This document shows positions 9,291 to 23,221 of a DNA stretch of 64,000 nt, piece after piece. The notes beneath the pieces were generated by a model. It did not search any database. It saw only the letters and a program-made list of their open reading frames with translations, and was not told the DNA's origin. The stretch covers positions 2,855,333-2,919,332 of the forward strand of contig NC_133399.1 of assembly GCF_047511655.1 (NCBI RefSeq), read 5' to 3'. This DNA comes from Castor canadensis. Taxonomy: Eukaryota; Chordata; Mammalia; Rodentia; Castoridae. Made by a program: the position numbers and the translations under genes. Position 1 is the first letter of the stretch. Each line of letters begins with the position of its first letter.

Positions 9291-10440
9291 CACCAAAGTG
9301 ACTTTAAAATGAGTATAGTTAAAATATTCTTTCCCTTTCATTTGGGAAATGGTATGCTTATTATTAATGTAACTCAGAGTACTTTTCTCTGGAGTGCCTC
9401 TTTTGGTTTTGTTTTAAGCACAATGCATGATCTATTCATCCTGATTTTGAGAGACTGGAAGTGTTGTTGATTTTAAGTTTTTAATTTTTTTTCTGTATAT
9501 GGGAAAGTCCCACTCTCTGTCCTTCTATTTGGAAATCTGAAGTAGAAGTATTTGACTCATATATTTTCATCATGATATGTAAATCCTCCATGCCCCTTCC
9601 CTTCATGCACAATGTGGAGGGGAGGCTTTCAAAGGCTATGAGCAGCCCAGAGAGTCAGCCTGACCACACCTCTAGCCCTGAGAGTAAAATTCCTCCATAG
9701 CTTATCCATTAACACTAGTATAACTCCCTGGGAAGTCTATATTCCTTGCTGCCTTTAGATAATTGGTACCTACATGAGTGGCCTAAAGAGGTCTCTTTGA
9801 CCATTCACTTATATAAAGACTTGCCTTTAAGTGTCATTTTCATTTTTTACTTTGCTCTGTTGGTATCAGGATACCTTATGTGTGAATATGATATTCAGAC
9901 AACAAATGAAATCTAAGTCAATGTTAGATGTCTTGTTTTAGTGTGCTCTGTTATTTCTCTTATGTTAATCAAGTCAGAAGAGAAGGAGTTGTATGTAAGT
10001 TAAATAAACAGGATGAAAATATATTCCTTCTTCTCCTACTGAATAAAAGGAAACATGTAATTCATTCCTATGTCACCAAATTTATATGCAATCCATTTAT
10101 ATTATAAATTATTTTTAAGTTAATAATTTCAAGTAATAACACAAGTTAGCCATTCTCTTCATTTCCTCAGGTCCTCCCTGACTTCTATATGCCTTTTTAA
10201 ATGTTTACACATTCTGTATAAGAGAATGGGCAAAGCATTACTAAAATAATATGTGCAAAAGTCTTTTAATCCCACACCAAAACTTGTTGGAGAACCCATG
10301 TAAAAAGGCAGCAACTCAGTTACTGACTGAAAATGAGAGTAGTCTGACCTTGTATTTCACTGGATAGCTAAAAGCTAAAGGTTTTCTCTTCAGAGTGGAA
10401 TTTCATGGTTTGATGGTAGCAGAATAAGTGAAGACTTCCC
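9290..10440 (+). other. Post-integrase tail, no env recognised
   Basis: 9310-9390 still matches the region after pol in the minus copy (TTCATTTGGxAAATGGTATG, ATGTAACTCAGAGTACTTTT). Beyond that the two copies differ and I cannot identify env or a 3' LTR. The rest up to the zinc-finger remnant is AT-rich and unassigned. Confidence 0.45.
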
Positions 10441-10740
10441 TACTTTGTTTTCTTTTACTTACTCTCTAATGTGAGTTTTTTTCATGTTTCTTAAGATCAC
10501 TGGAAGTAAAAATGTTTTTTTTCACATTACTTATATCCATAGAATATATGGATTCATATGTATGAATCCTATAAATGCAGCAGGGATATATGAATGCTTT
10601 TCTGTATTTTCCATATCCATAAGGTTTTTCTCCAGTGTGAGTTCTTTCATGAGTATAAAGGAATTGAGCACCTCTTCTGTGGTTGTACCAAGAGACAATA
10701 GGTTACTTACAGACCATCAAAAATTTAAAAGTAAGTAAGA
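10440..10740 (-). pseudogene. C2H2 zinc-finger exon remnant (copy 1)
   Basis: On the minus strand, around 10620-10660, the sequence encodes [11 protein letters not shown], the canonical linker between Kruppel-type fingers. Weaker linker- and finger-like periodicity at about 84 bp continues on either side. Cys and His positions are mostly lost. It resembles the array at 12980-14990 and probably is the end of a neighbouring duplicate gene. Confidence 0.65.
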
Positions 10741-10837
10741 TTAATGAAAAATAACTCATATAAAGTTACAGTTTTTGTTTTATCTAACAGATCATAATTT
10801 ACCAAGAACTGTAACATTTGTCCTTACAAACAGATAG

Positions 10838-10926
10838 GTTTCAGTGGGTGGCACTGCCTCATGCCTGTAATGTTAACTTGTCAGAAGGCAGAAATCAGTA
10901 GGATCATGGTTTAAAATAATACCAAG
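10838..10926 (+). repeat. SINE, first part, split by a solo LTR
   Basis: GTGGCACTGCCTCATGCCTG through GGATCATGGTTTAAAATAAT is the 7SL/B1-like left half. It stops at ACCAAG and continues after the LTR at 11394. This defines the family used below: a B1-like left part (pol III box A/B type promoter) joined to an ID-like right part containing GGTAGAGCACCTGCCTAGCA and GAGTTCAAACCCCAGTACC. Confidence 0.8.
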
Positions 10927-11393
10927 TGTTGGAGCCAGCAGTGGGACCTAGCCTGTGTGAGTTGGCATCTGGCCTTGTGAGAAAGCTCCAAGGAACTGGG
11001 GCAAAAGTCTCAGACCAGACCTTGCCTGTGTGTTGGTATCTGGCCTGTGAGAAAGCCAGATGTCCAGAAAAACAGTATTCAAGTTTCCCAGATGACTTCA
11101 TGTCCTTCAGATGTAAATAAGAAAGTTATGCTGGCCATGTGCTTCTCTTGCTTTTCTGTTCCTTTTTTAAAGGAGACATAACAAAGAGTTAATTTTAACT
11201 GTGCTTCCCTGTACTAATGTAACCTTGACACATAATAGTTGGCATGCTTTTTCTGACCAAATGTTCTCTGTGTAAAAGGAGTTTATAAAAGCAAATGTGT
11301 ACTTCATTAAAGTGGCTATTGAGCAGGACTCAGTAGTCCCCCCATTCTTTTTATGGCTTCAGTTTCCCAGGTTCCACTGGCAGACGGCATACA
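10927..11393 (+). repeat. Solo LTR (ERVK-like) inside a SINE, with target-site duplication
   Basis: Begins TGTTGGAGCC and ends CATACA (TG...CA, 467 bp). It is flanked by CCAAG on both sides (10922-10926 and 11394-11398; ACCAAG if the shared A is counted). TTTATAAAAGC near 11281 is a TATA-like box and CATTAAAG near 11304 a plausible poly(A) signal. The TGTTGG start and the 5-6-bp duplication favour a class II (ERVK) LTR. The duplication is perfect, so the insertion is not extremely old. Confidence 0.75.
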
Positions 11394-11510
11394 CCAAGTC
11401 CTATCTCAAAAATCACCAGTGCAAAGCAGGCCTAGCAGAGTACCTCAAGCAGTAGAGTACCTGCCCAGCAAATATCAGGCCTTGAGTTTGAATGCCAAAC
11501 AGGTTGGGTT
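11394..11510 (+). repeat. SINE, second part, continuing from 10926
   Basis: TCCTATCTCAAAAATCACC continues the left half at the point where it was broken, followed by TCAAGCAGTAGAGTACCTGC and CTTGAGTTTGAATGCC of the ID-like tail. Confidence 0.8.
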
Positions 11511-11605
11511 AAAAAAAATCATGATATCTAATAGGATTTTTACAATTCCCTAATTCCAGCAATACACTGTACACTTTGAGTTCACCAGAATAAGAAAGCA
11601 ATCTC

Positions 11606-11822
11606 CAGACCCGGAAACAAATAGCTCACAACTTAATCCTAGCTGCTGAAGAGGAGCAATAAGGAGGATTATTTTTTGAAGCCAGCTTGGGCAAATACTT
11701 TGAGGGACCCTATCTTAAAAATGCTTAACACACACAAAAAGTCTGCTGGGGTGGCTCATATGGTACAGTATCTGTGTAGCTAGCAAAAAGTCCTGAGTTC
11801 AAATCCCAGGGCCAGCAAAAAC
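11606..11822 (+). repeat. SINE, near full length
   Basis: Left half from about AATAGCTCACAACTTAATCC to GACCCTATCTTAAAAA, then tail GGGGTGGCTCATATGGTACA...GAGTTCAAATCCCAGGGCCA. Both promoter-like halves are present. Confidence 0.85.
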
Positions 11823-11989
11823 CAACTGACCCTTTGGTTTCACAATAATGCCCAAATTCGTAGTTCCTTCAGGAAAATAAAGAGGCCCAAATTGTAATTC
11901 CACCAGAAGGATTATGGATTAAAGTTTGGAGGAGTCTACATAGCAATAACCTTGCAAAAAGAAAGAATGAAAAGAAAGGAAGAAAATGA

Positions 11990-12480
11990 GAGAGAAAGAA
12001 GAGAATACAAAGTGATCTATAGTCTAATATTAATAAGCAATCTTGAAACTGTATTATTAAACATGCTATATTATAATAAAGAGATTAACAAATAGATCTT
12101 CATGGAAAACAAAGACTGCACTCGGTTCTAGTGGAAAAAGAAAATTGATTCTTGCCAGAACAGGCATCATACAATGGTGGCCTAAACAACAAACACTTTA
12201 AAATATGAGAAAAGGACAAATCCAGGTTCTACTTAAAAACATGCTTTCTATTCTTGTTATGTCTTAGACAATATGCAAATTGCAATGGGAAACAAGAAAG
12301 ATAAAATCTGAACACCTTCACAAAAATAAAGTCACATGTTTTTCATCCCAGCATTTGGAAAACAGAGGTTGGGACACCCTAAGTTCAGAGTCAGCCTAGG
12401 ATACATATCCAGTTAAAGAAGTCCTTGTCTCAAGAAAATATAAAAAATAGAGTGTGTTGAAAGTCACAATCAAAGAGACA
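11990..12480 (+). repeat. Tandem segmental duplicate T, copy 1
   Basis: Homologous by eye to 20310-20760, with a weaker match at 32150-32400. Shared blocks: GTCTAATATTAATAA, AAGAGATTxACAAATAG, GxGAAAxAAGAAAGATAAAATC, TGAATACxx/TGAACACC. It sits upstream (in minus-strand terms) of the first zinc-finger remnant. The corresponding block of the second copy sits upstream of the main finger exon, beyond an L1. Confidence 0.75.
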
Positions 12481-12570
12481 TACCAAAGGCTGGCGAAGAG
12501 GCTGAAGTGGTAGAAAACCTGGGTAGCAAACATGAGGCCCTGAGTACAAATTCCAGTCCCACATAAAAGA
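12336..12570 (+). repeat. SINE, diverged
   Basis: B1-like TCATCCCAGCATTTGG...CCTTGTCTCAAG followed by a separated ID-like GCTGAAGTGGTAGAAAACCT...GCCCTGAGTACAAATTCCAG. The left part is shared with 20632, so it predates duplication T. Confidence 0.65.
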
Positions 12571-12730
12571 AATACTTGTCACTCCTCCCAGAACTTAAGC
12601 AAGTCTATTGAGGCAGGATCCCATTCTGCTGTCTTTATAGGCTGGCACCAGAATAAAAGCATAAAGACTGCTTCCAGAGAAAAAAATGTAGACATACATA
12701 TGCCACAGATTTTTAAGAATGTATAAAACA

Positions 12731-12845
12731 ATTACCAGTGGCTCAGGCCTACAATCCTAGTACTTGAGAGGGTGAGACAGGAGGATCATGGTTGGAGGTC
12801 AGCCTGTGCAAACAGTTCACAGACTCTTGCTCTGAAATAACTAGG
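12731..12845 (+). repeat. SINE, left half
   Basis: CAGTGGCTCAGGCCTACAATCCTAG split by few changes, then GACAGGAGGATCATGG; the ID-like tail is missing. Confidence 0.75.
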
Positions 12846-12979
12846 AGAAAACAGACTGGATGGGATGTATGCCTTGGAGGTAGACTGCAATCACAAAGCC
12901 ATGAGTCAAGTTTTCTCTTCATACCATCTTTCATCATATCTCTGGAGGAAGGCAGGTGACATGGCATGCTTTTGCTAAC

Positions 12980-14989
<2,010 letters not shown>

Positions 14990-14990
<1 letters not shown>

Positions 14991-15338
14991 CTTCTGAAAG
15001 GATTCCCCATGTTGAATACATTGTTTATGTTCATGCAGTCTCTCTAACACTTCATATCTGCAAAACAGACAAAGATTACCATTGTTATCCTATTAGTGAT
15101 TTATTAAGAGAAGTTATGGCATTTGTTACTGTAGGGATGTATGAACACAAATGCACTAAGTGTTCTACAGTGGGGCCTGTGGACAACTACTACCAAACAG
15201 TGGTGTTCATGTGTGTTTCCATAATATTATTTCCATGTTAGGGGTTTGACAACACTGAATGAGTTTTACTACATTGAAATACACTTAAAATGCTTGTTGA
15301 CATGCCTTGGATCAAAAGCATGTCAGACTGTGAAATAC
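14990..15338. other. Flank between zinc-finger exon and L1
   Basis: No gene is recognised. Around 14990-15060 an acceptor-like position for the finger exon would be expected on the minus strand, but no convincing splice site can be assigned. Confidence 0.35.
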
Positions 15339-18300
15339 AAGAATGAACCTGACACAGAAAATGAAAGCAAACAAAACCATGAGAGGACAGGCAGTATCAA
15401 ATCACAGGAGAAGAAAAGACAAGGAATTGATTCAGCTGCACAAAATCAAGCAGTTAAACAACAAAAACAATGTAATGACAGGAATCACTATATACTTATC
15501 AATATCAACACTGAATGTCAACAGACTCAACTTCTCCATCAAAAGATACCACTTGGCAAACTGGACTAAAAAGGAAGATCCAACAATCTGTTGTTTACAA
15601 GACATTCATCTCATTGACAGAAACAAACACCAACTTAGGGTGAAAGGCTGGAAGAAGATTTACTAAGCTAGCAGCCCCTGGAAACAGGCAGGAGTAGCAA
15701 TGCTTATCTCAGACAAAGTAGACTTCAAACTTACATTGATCAAATGAGATAAAGAAGGACAAGCCATACTAATAGAAGGAGAAATACACAAAAAGGAAGT
15801 AACAATTATCAACCTATATGCACCCAATGTCAAGTCACTCAATTTCATCAAACATACTCTAAAGGACTTAAAAGCACATATATACTCCAACACAGTGGTA
15901 GTGGAAGACTTTAATACCCCCCCATCACCAATAGATAGGTCATGAAAACAAAAAATCAATAAAGAAATTCTAGAACTAAATCACACCACAGATCAAATGG
16001 ACCTAAGCTGATGCCTACAGAATATTTCATCAAACAACTGGACAATATACATTCTTCTCAGCAGCTCATGGAACTTTCTCCAAAACTGATATCTCAGGGC
16101 ACAAAGCAAGCTTCAGCAAATATAAGAAAATAGAAATAATCTCATGCATTCTATCTGATCACAATGCATTAAAACGAACTCAACAACAAAAACAACAGAA
16201 GAAAATACACAAACAATTGGAAGCTGAGCAACACATTGCTCAATGATCAGTGGGTCATCCATAAAATAAAAAAGGAAATTAAAAGGTTTCTGGAAGTTAA
16301 TGAAAGTGAAAACCTGACCTACTAGAATGCACTGGACACAGGAAAGGCAGTCATAAGAGGAAAATTTATAGCTATGAGTGCATATATTAAAAGGGCAGAA
16401 AGATCTCAAGTTAATGACCTAATGCTACATCTCAACTCCAAGAAAAAGAACAAGCAAAACCCCAAACAAGCAGAAGGAGAGAAATAATAAAAAATAAGGA
16501 CCAAAATTAATGAAATAGAGACCAAAGAATCCATGAAACAAAAAGCTGGTTCTTTGAAAAAATAAAGAAAATTGACAGACCCCTGGCAAATATGACTAAA
16601 ATAAGGATGGAAAAAACCCAAAGCAGTAAAATTAGAAATGCAAAAGGGGAGATAACAACAAACGCCACAGAAATCCAAGGAATCATCAGAGACTACTTTG
16701 AGAATCAATAGATTCCAACATTAATAGAAGACAAAAACCACATCTCAATAGATGAAGAAAACTCTTATGATAAGATTCAACACCACTTCATGATAAAAGC
16801 TCTAAGAAAACTAGGAACAGGAGGAATGTACCTCAACATTACAAAGGCTATATACCAAAAACATATAGCCAACAGGAGAAAAACTGAAACAATTTCCCCT
16901 AAAATCAGGAATGAGACAAGGGTGCCCACTATCTCCACTACTATTCACCATAGTCCTGGAATTCCTAGCCAGAGCAATAAGGCAAGAATAATAAATAAAC
17001 AGAACACAAATAGGTAAAGAAACTGTCAAAATACTCCTATTTGCAGTTGACATGATCTTATACCTCAAAGACCCCCCAAAATATACCCAAATACTCCTAA
17101 GAACCATAAACAGCTTCAGCAAGGTGGAAAAATGCAAAATCAACTTACAAAAACCATTAGCTTTTCTATATGCCAACAATGAACAAATTGAGAAAGAATA
17201 TATGAAAACAATTCCATTTAAAATAGCCTTAAAAAAATCAAATACTAGGAGTAAACTTAACAAAGGGTGTGAATGACCTCTACAAGAAGAACTACGAACC
17301 TCTGAAGAAAGAAATGGAGGAAGGCTACAGAAGGTTGAAAGATCTCCTATGCTCATGAATTGGTAGAATCAACATAGTAAAAATGGCTATACTACCAAAA
17401 GCAATCTACATCTTCAATGCAATTCCCATCAAAATCCCAATGACATTCATCAGAGAGATTGCAAAATCTACCCTAAAGTTCATTTGGAAACACAAGAGTC
17501 AGCGAATAGCCAAGGCAATACTCAGTAAAAAGAGCAATGCTGGAGGTATCACAATACCTAACTTCAAAATATATTACAAAGCAATAGCAACAAAAACACC
17601 ATGTTGCTGGCACAAAAACAGATATGAAGACCAGTGGAATAGAGGACACAGATAAGAATTCACATAGCTATGCCCATCTTATTTTTGACAAATGTGCCAA
17701 AAACATACGATGGAATATAGACAGACTCTTCAATAAATGTAGCTGGGAAAAGTGGTTATCTGCCTGCAGAAAACTGAAACTAGACCCATGTTTATCACCC
17801 TATATTACTATCAACTCAAAATGGATCAAGGACCTTAATATCAGACACAAATAACCAGGGAATACTCTGGAAACAATCGGTATAGGCAAAGACTTCTTCA
17901 ATAGAAAGAAGTTTCTGCAGTTCAGCAACTAAGAGAAAGAATGTACAAATGGGACTACAAGATACTAAAAAGCTTCTGCTCAACAAAAGAAATGGTCTGT
18001 AAACTGAAGAGACCATCCACACAGTGGGAGAAAATATTTGCTCGTTATCCATCAGACAAAGGAATGATAACCAGAATATACAGGGAGCTAAAAAAACTAA
18101 AATCCCCCAGAATAATGAACCAATAAAGAAATGGGCAACTGAACTAAACAGAACTTTTCCAAAACAAGAAATCCAAATGGACAAAAAAAACATGAAACAA
18201 ATGCTCACCATCTCTGGCCATAAAGGAAATGCCAATCAAAACCACACTAAGATTCCACCTCACCCCTGTTAGAATAGCTATCATCAAAAACACCACCAAC

Positions 18301-18485
18301 AAATGTTGGTGATGATGTGGGGAAAAAGGAACCCTCATACACTGCTGGTGGGAATTCAAGCTAGTACAACCACTCTGGAAAACAATGGTGGTGGGGGAGG
18401 GGAAGGAGTGGGGGGCTGGGGGGAGAAATAGCCCAAACGATGTATGCAAATATAATAAATGAATTTAAAAAAAGAATGAACATGA
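15339..18485 (+). mobile_element. LINE-1, 5'-truncated, with target-site duplication
   Basis: The element spans 15353-18471. It is flanked by AAGAATGAACCTGA (15339-15352) and AAGAATGAACATGA (18472-18485), a 14-bp duplication with one mismatch. It starts just before ORF2 and ends with a G-rich 3' UTR (GTGGGGGAGGGGAAGGAGTG), AATAAATG and an A run. It lies immediately upstream of the zinc-finger exon in minus-strand terms. Confidence 0.92.
15460..18290 (+). pseudogene. L1 ORF2 remnant (endonuclease and reverse transcriptase)
   Basis: The endonuclease start is recognisable (ITIYLSISTLNVNRLN, then CCLQDIHL near 15590) and so is YAPN near 15818. Stops begin at about 15663. The RT region has an internal deletion between about 16690 and 16720 relative to the usual spacing. 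[18 protein letters not shown] is at 16770-16830. The catalytic FADD motif has become FAVD (LFAVDMILYL, about 17038-17067). The C-terminal part has [17 protein letters not shown] (17362-17412) and [20 protein letters not shown] (18210-18270). No full-length protein is possible. Confidence 0.88.
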
Positions 18486-19290
18486 GGAGATAGGTTGAAA
18501 AATATGCCAGTCTATCCCACTGCACATGATACTTCCACTGTGAGGGAATTTGATATAATAAAATTAGTTCATACACAGAGTGTGTTATTTTTGCATATTG
18601 AGAAATAGGACAGTGTTTCTTGTGACTTCTTGTGACAAAACATATAAATAATAGCACATATCAGATTTTGAGTTTCTGATGATGGATGCCTAACTTATTT
18701 TTGCAATCTTAAAGAAAATTTTCATTGATTTCAGCAATTTACAACTCGAAGTTGGGGTCTCATTTCCTTGGTTTTCAAACTTCTTGTGATGCCACACCTG
18801 ATGTTTACTGTTTTGGTTATGAGTACAAGTTATCTCATATTTCTTCTGGGATACCTGAAGTTTTCTTCAATATTTTCATTTTCTTCTTTTGTTTGTAGGA
18901 TATAGACATGGAGAAATCATTAGTATTTAATCAATATGAAAGGACAATTTGATACCTCAGCTATTTTCATAATATAATATAATGATGCATATATATGAAC
19001 CATTAATGTCCCTTTGTAAACAACCCAAGAGGCAATAACACCAATGAGCTACAGCAGAACTGCACAGTTTGAATAAGGTAATGATGCCATATTTACCTAT
19101 GTAGGACAGGTTACTATAGGTTTCTAGCATCACTTCTCAGTAGAGCTTCTTTTGGGAAGGATCCAAACAGCCCCATTCTTGCAGGGTGAAGCTCACAGCA
19201 ACATCCTCAAAGGTCAGGGGTTCCTAATATGTCCCAAGCACATTGTGAGAAGAATTCTGAGTATCACAGCAGTGGAAATAGACAATCTCT
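18486..19290. other. Intron-like AT-rich stretch
   Basis: No gene or clear repeat is seen. It is probably the intron or 5' flank of the zinc-finger locus on the minus strand. Confidence 0.4.
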
Positions 19291-20640
19291 GTGTAATAAA
19301 TTCGCATGGTAATGTAGTCTCCACATATTCAATGAATTTTATTTTTATCACACTCTCATTCTCCATCTATACTCACAGGTACGTCATAGTAATTCTGACA
19401 TCTCACTGCACCTATTTGTTAAAAATCAAAGCTGAACATAGTCACAAAAATTACATGCTATACAATGAGATTGTAGCAATCTACTAAAAAATTCTTTCTA
19501 CTTTGTTCCCATTAGAGTAATATCAGTTGAAAAGAGACTGCAGGAGTAATGTTATAAACACATGAGTAAAAGTTTCATGTCTACAGTCATTGCAGAACTG
19601 CTAATGGGATGAACATCACTTCACCAAATCTAAAGTGTAAAAGGGGAGAGTGTCCTGAAGCAATTTATTCCAATAATATCCTATTGTATAGAGACTATTT
19701 ATACTATTTGCACACTTCTGCAGTGTTCAACAGAGGGAGTCTGAAGTAAGATAACCCACAATGCACTCATGGTTATGAATAGAAAGTTGCTATGACAAAT
19801 AGTATTTAATATCTCTTTTCAAAACAATTGTTTTTGGAAATAAGCACCTCCTTGGTGACTGTGTCAAGAAAGAACATTTGGAAGCTTCTACCTCGTTTCT
19901 TACATATCAACCCAAATTTAAAGCTAAATAAGATACATGAAGAATCACTCAAATAAATTTACTGTTCTTGTTTTAACATGCAAAAGCATAATGTAGAAAG
20001 AAGAAATGTGGCATGTGTTCCTAGAAATAGATGGCTTTCTACAAGTTATCACATCAAACTAGATGTACACAATGTTGCAATTTCTAAAATACACCTAAAA
20101 CTCATGAACCAAACCACTTTTCAAAGTATAATAGGTGTAATAAATTGCAAGCAGCAATTGAAAATAATTGGAATCAGAAAGTGATCCCTTGAGCCACTTG
20201 TGGAGGCCTAATCTTGTAATTCAACCTGAAAGATTGCAGGTTAAACATTGGAGTGATCTACATAGCAAGAACCTATGTCAATAAAGGAAGAATAATAATG
20301 AAGAAGAATGGGAGAGAGAGAGCAAGGGAAAGAACACAAAGTGTCCTATTGTCTAATATTAATAAACAATGTTCAAACTACATTATCAAGGACACTGTAC
20401 TACAAGAAAGAGATTGACAAATAGGCCTCAGAGGGAAGGGAGCCAGTCTTCCCTTGACTGGTAACAGTAAGAAAAAATTGATTCATGACAGAAGAAACAT
20501 CATAGACTGGTAGCTAAAATACAAAATCTGGAACCCGGTTTCTCCTTGAAAACTCACATTGTATTCTCCAATGTCATGGACAATGATGCATTGCATGGGA
20601 AATAGGAAAGATAAAATCTGAATACTCTTGAAGTTATGGT
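19290..20640 (+). repeat. Tandem segmental duplicate, copy 2
   Basis: 19290-19800 matches 31390-31950 (TTCTGACAxCTCAxTGxACC, AAGTTxCATGTCTA, AGTGTxCTGAAGCAATTTA, ATCCTATTGTA, CAGxGTTCAxxACAGGGAG). 20310-20640 matches 11990-12330. The order is collinear with the third copy at 31380-32400. Confidence 0.75.
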
Positions 20641-20750
20641 GTCACATTCCTGTCATCCCAGAACTTGCAAAACTAAGGGAGGACTGGACTAGCATATGTT
20701 CAATGTCATCCTGGGATACATCTCCAGTTCAAGAGCCATGTATGAAGTCT
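20632..20750 (+). repeat. SINE, diverged left half
   Basis: GTGTCACATTCCTGTCATCC...GATACATCTCCAGTTCAAGA parallels the diverged B1-like piece at 12336-12440. Confidence 0.55.
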
Positions 20751-20759
20751 CTGAAAGTA

Positions 20760-21800
20760 ACACAAAAAGAAGAGCATTTTGAAAGTTACCACCCAAGGAA
20801 CATACAAAATAAATGTGGAATGTTAATATATTAGAGTGGCAAAAGACAAAGAATGAGAATAAATATCTTCAATACAAGCCAAACAAAAGGATTAGTGAAT
20901 TGCATACAATAATGAATGAGAATGTGACTGAGAAATTCACATGTCTATTCAGCATAAAACACCAGGTACGAATCAAGATCTATGCCCCTGATTAAGGAGT
21001 TAGCTGAGTAAAATAAGTGTCAGAATCCAAATACATAAGAAAAGTGGCAGTTGATACAATCTCCACTGACATTTCTCTAATTCTAATCATGAAACAAAGT
21101 CCTAAAATTGTTTCTAATACCCCCTGGACATATTATGAATGTTAATCAGAACTATTTTTTACATCCTGCAGATGACATCTGGAAAAGACCCCAAAACCTT
21201 GACCACGGATACAAATGTGAAAATACTTTAGTTCAATATCACACAAAATTGTTTGTGTGAAAACACTCAAAGACAGCACCCAGAAGATTTTTACCTGGAA
21301 TAGCTCTAATACATTTTCTAATTCCAAAGGGTCAAAACTAGAAGAATGTTGTTTAATGGATAAGACAGAAAAAGTAGGGAAAGGATTAAGGTGGTAGCCA
21401 TCTACTATAGTAATGTGTGTACAGACCCTTTTTATTCAAATCTACCAGGACATCTGGATACCTCCTGTAAGTGCATGTGCAGACCTTTCCATTTATTTCG
21501 GAATTACCCTGAGATTATTTCACTGAATAGTTTCCTATTTCTTTTGTCTGTTGTTGTACATCACCTTTAATGTCAAAAATTTATGTGTTTGGTGATTTAA
21601 TCAAGTTCCAAAGGTCTTAAAAGTTGTGGTTATCTGTATGCCAGAAACTCACAAAATAATCAAATTGTAAAAATTTTGCTAAATACCCACATCTACTCTC
21701 AAATGCACAGAAGCATTCCAGTAGCACAAAGAACCCAAAGTTGTCTTTCTGTTAGATTCTGCCTCTCAAATTTTCTCAGTTTGTACAAAATAGTGCAAAA
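20760..21800. other. Non-coding, unassigned
   Basis: AT-rich. Open frames of about 60 codons lack domain features. No RNA gene is seen. Confidence 0.4.
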
Positions 21801-22129
21801 AATGCTTAAAAAGCAAATATTTTAGTTTTCTGTTCTTCCTTCAGTCATGCTCCCTGTTACACACCCTGAGCCTGAATCAGCAGAAAAGCCCTCTTTACTG
21901 TCACCCTCAGAACAGAATTATCACAGGGAATAATTTCCCAGCCATGAAAGTTGATTTAGCCACATGTCATCATCCATTATCTCCCAAGTTCATCCCCTTT
22001 CTTGGAAACCAAAGATATTTTCTGCCTAGCAATTGGGACATCTGCATTCCTTAACTTTGTGACTACCCACATAGTGCAATAATTCCATAAAACCTTCAAG
22101 GGTGAAGAACACACTCAGTGCTGAAAAGG

Positions 22130-22660
22130 ATACCTACAAGGCATAAGATTCCATTGATCAGCACAGAAACCTGAGAATATAACTCCGGGAGCCCATAATG
22201 TCCTTTTTACTCCCATCTCCTCGTGAAAACACTCTAGGCTTCTACACTTATGTTCCTAAAAGAGAACATCTCAATTCAGTCACTTTAAGTTTCTACTAAA
22301 AAAACCTGTCAAATGCAAAAACTCAGTCTCTATTAGACTACTAAAACATGGCTATCTTTGAGTCTGACCCTCACAGATTTTCTTCATGTGTTCATAGACA
22401 AGTGTAAATCTAGAATAACAATGCATGTCAAAGTCAAAACACTGAAGAGAAAATTGTCCCAAGATAGGCAACCTTATACCTTTAGAAAGGAAAGAGCACC
22501 CACCAGCATTTACCTGTGTCTCACCTGACTTTAAGTACTATGCAGGTTCACTGTGACAACACACCTTCTCAGGGAACATGAGACTTTGTTGAGTTCTATA
22601 GATTTACATTATTTAAACTGCATTTGATAGATTAGAATGTGGTGACTCCTTGGGAAAAAT
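22130..22660 (+). repeat. Duplicon segment X, copy 1
   Basis: 22380-22640 matches 39880-40190 in the same orientation (GAGAAAAxxGTCCCAxGAxA, CAGGTTCA, TTCTATAGATTTACATTA). 22370-22440 matches the reverse complement of 57060-57160 (TCTAGATTxACACTTGTCxATGAA on the other strand). The block at 22150 (GATCAGxACAGAAACCTGAGAAT) parallels 38430. Confidence 0.75.
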
Positions 22661-22764
22661 TCACTATGTTCAAAAAAATATTTTGTTAGGTGTTGATTAA
22701 TGAATTCTGTAACACTTGCATCTAGTTGGCTGATGAGCATGTTATCTCATCATTTTTCTCCTTT

Positions 22765-22890
22765 TTTATTTTTTGGATGGACAATGATTTGAATTTAGGG
22801 GTCTATGTTTGCAAAGCAGATTCTGTACCTTTTGAGCTACACTTCCAGTCTTTTTGCTATAGTTATTTTTGGAGATGGGAGCTCATGAAA
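22765..22890 (-). repeat. SINE, antisense, diverged
   Basis: AGATTCTGTACCTTTTGAGC, ACTTCCAGTC, GAGATGGGAGCTCATGAAAT: antisense tail and start of the left half. Confidence 0.55.
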
Positions 22891-23220
22891 TATTTGCACT
22901 TCACCAAAAACTTGAAACATGAAAATAAGTAAATCCTTGAGAAAAGAATATCTTGGTTGTAGGTCAATTGCTGAGCATGCGCAAGGCCATAGGTTCTATC
23001 TCAATCACTGGAAAAACCTAAACTAAATGATAAAAATAAAAAAGAAATGAAGTAAAGAAATTCAAGTTTTAATTAACCCTCTAAGAATAAGATTACCTGT
23101 ATTATTTTTATTGGTTTTGTTTCTACTTCAAACCAACTAATCAAAAACTTTCCAAAAATTGCTATTTCAATTTCCAAGGTAAAAGATGATTATAATACAC
23201 AATACATAAGGAAGAACTTG
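22890..23220. other. Non-coding, with possible ID-like fragment
   Basis: 22960-23010 (TCAATTGCTGAGCATGCGCA, AGGTTCTATCTCAATCAC) resembles a lone ID-like tail. Otherwise empty. Confidence 0.35.
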
Positions 23221-23221
23221 T

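Larger units (their letters stand above)
5195..9960 (+). mobile_element. ERV1 (gammaretrovirus-like) provirus, plus strand, internally deleted
   Basis: Order: 5' LTR, tRNA-Pro-like primer site, gag remnant, protease, RNase H, integrase and a short post-pol tail. Compared with its relative at 49570-56950 it lacks the capsid core (junction near 6703) and all of reverse transcriptase (junction near 7350-7375). Many stops and frameshifts interrupt every frame. A 60-bp L1 insertion splits RNase H. No 3' LTR was found before the zinc-finger remnant at 10440. Flanks differ from those of the minus-strand copy, so it is a separate integration. The right-hand boundary is uncertain. Confidence 0.85.

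Noticed and set aside
9264..9960. env and 3' LTR of the plus-strand provirus
   Set aside because: Only the first ~100 bp after integrase match the other copy. The remainder showed no Env motif and no match to the 5' LTR, so I did not annotate either.
11428..11500. tRNA-like sequence with box A/B-like motifs
   Set aside because: It is the ID-like tail of a SINE, repeated many times in the window; no tRNA gene with an intact cloverleaf and flanks was found.
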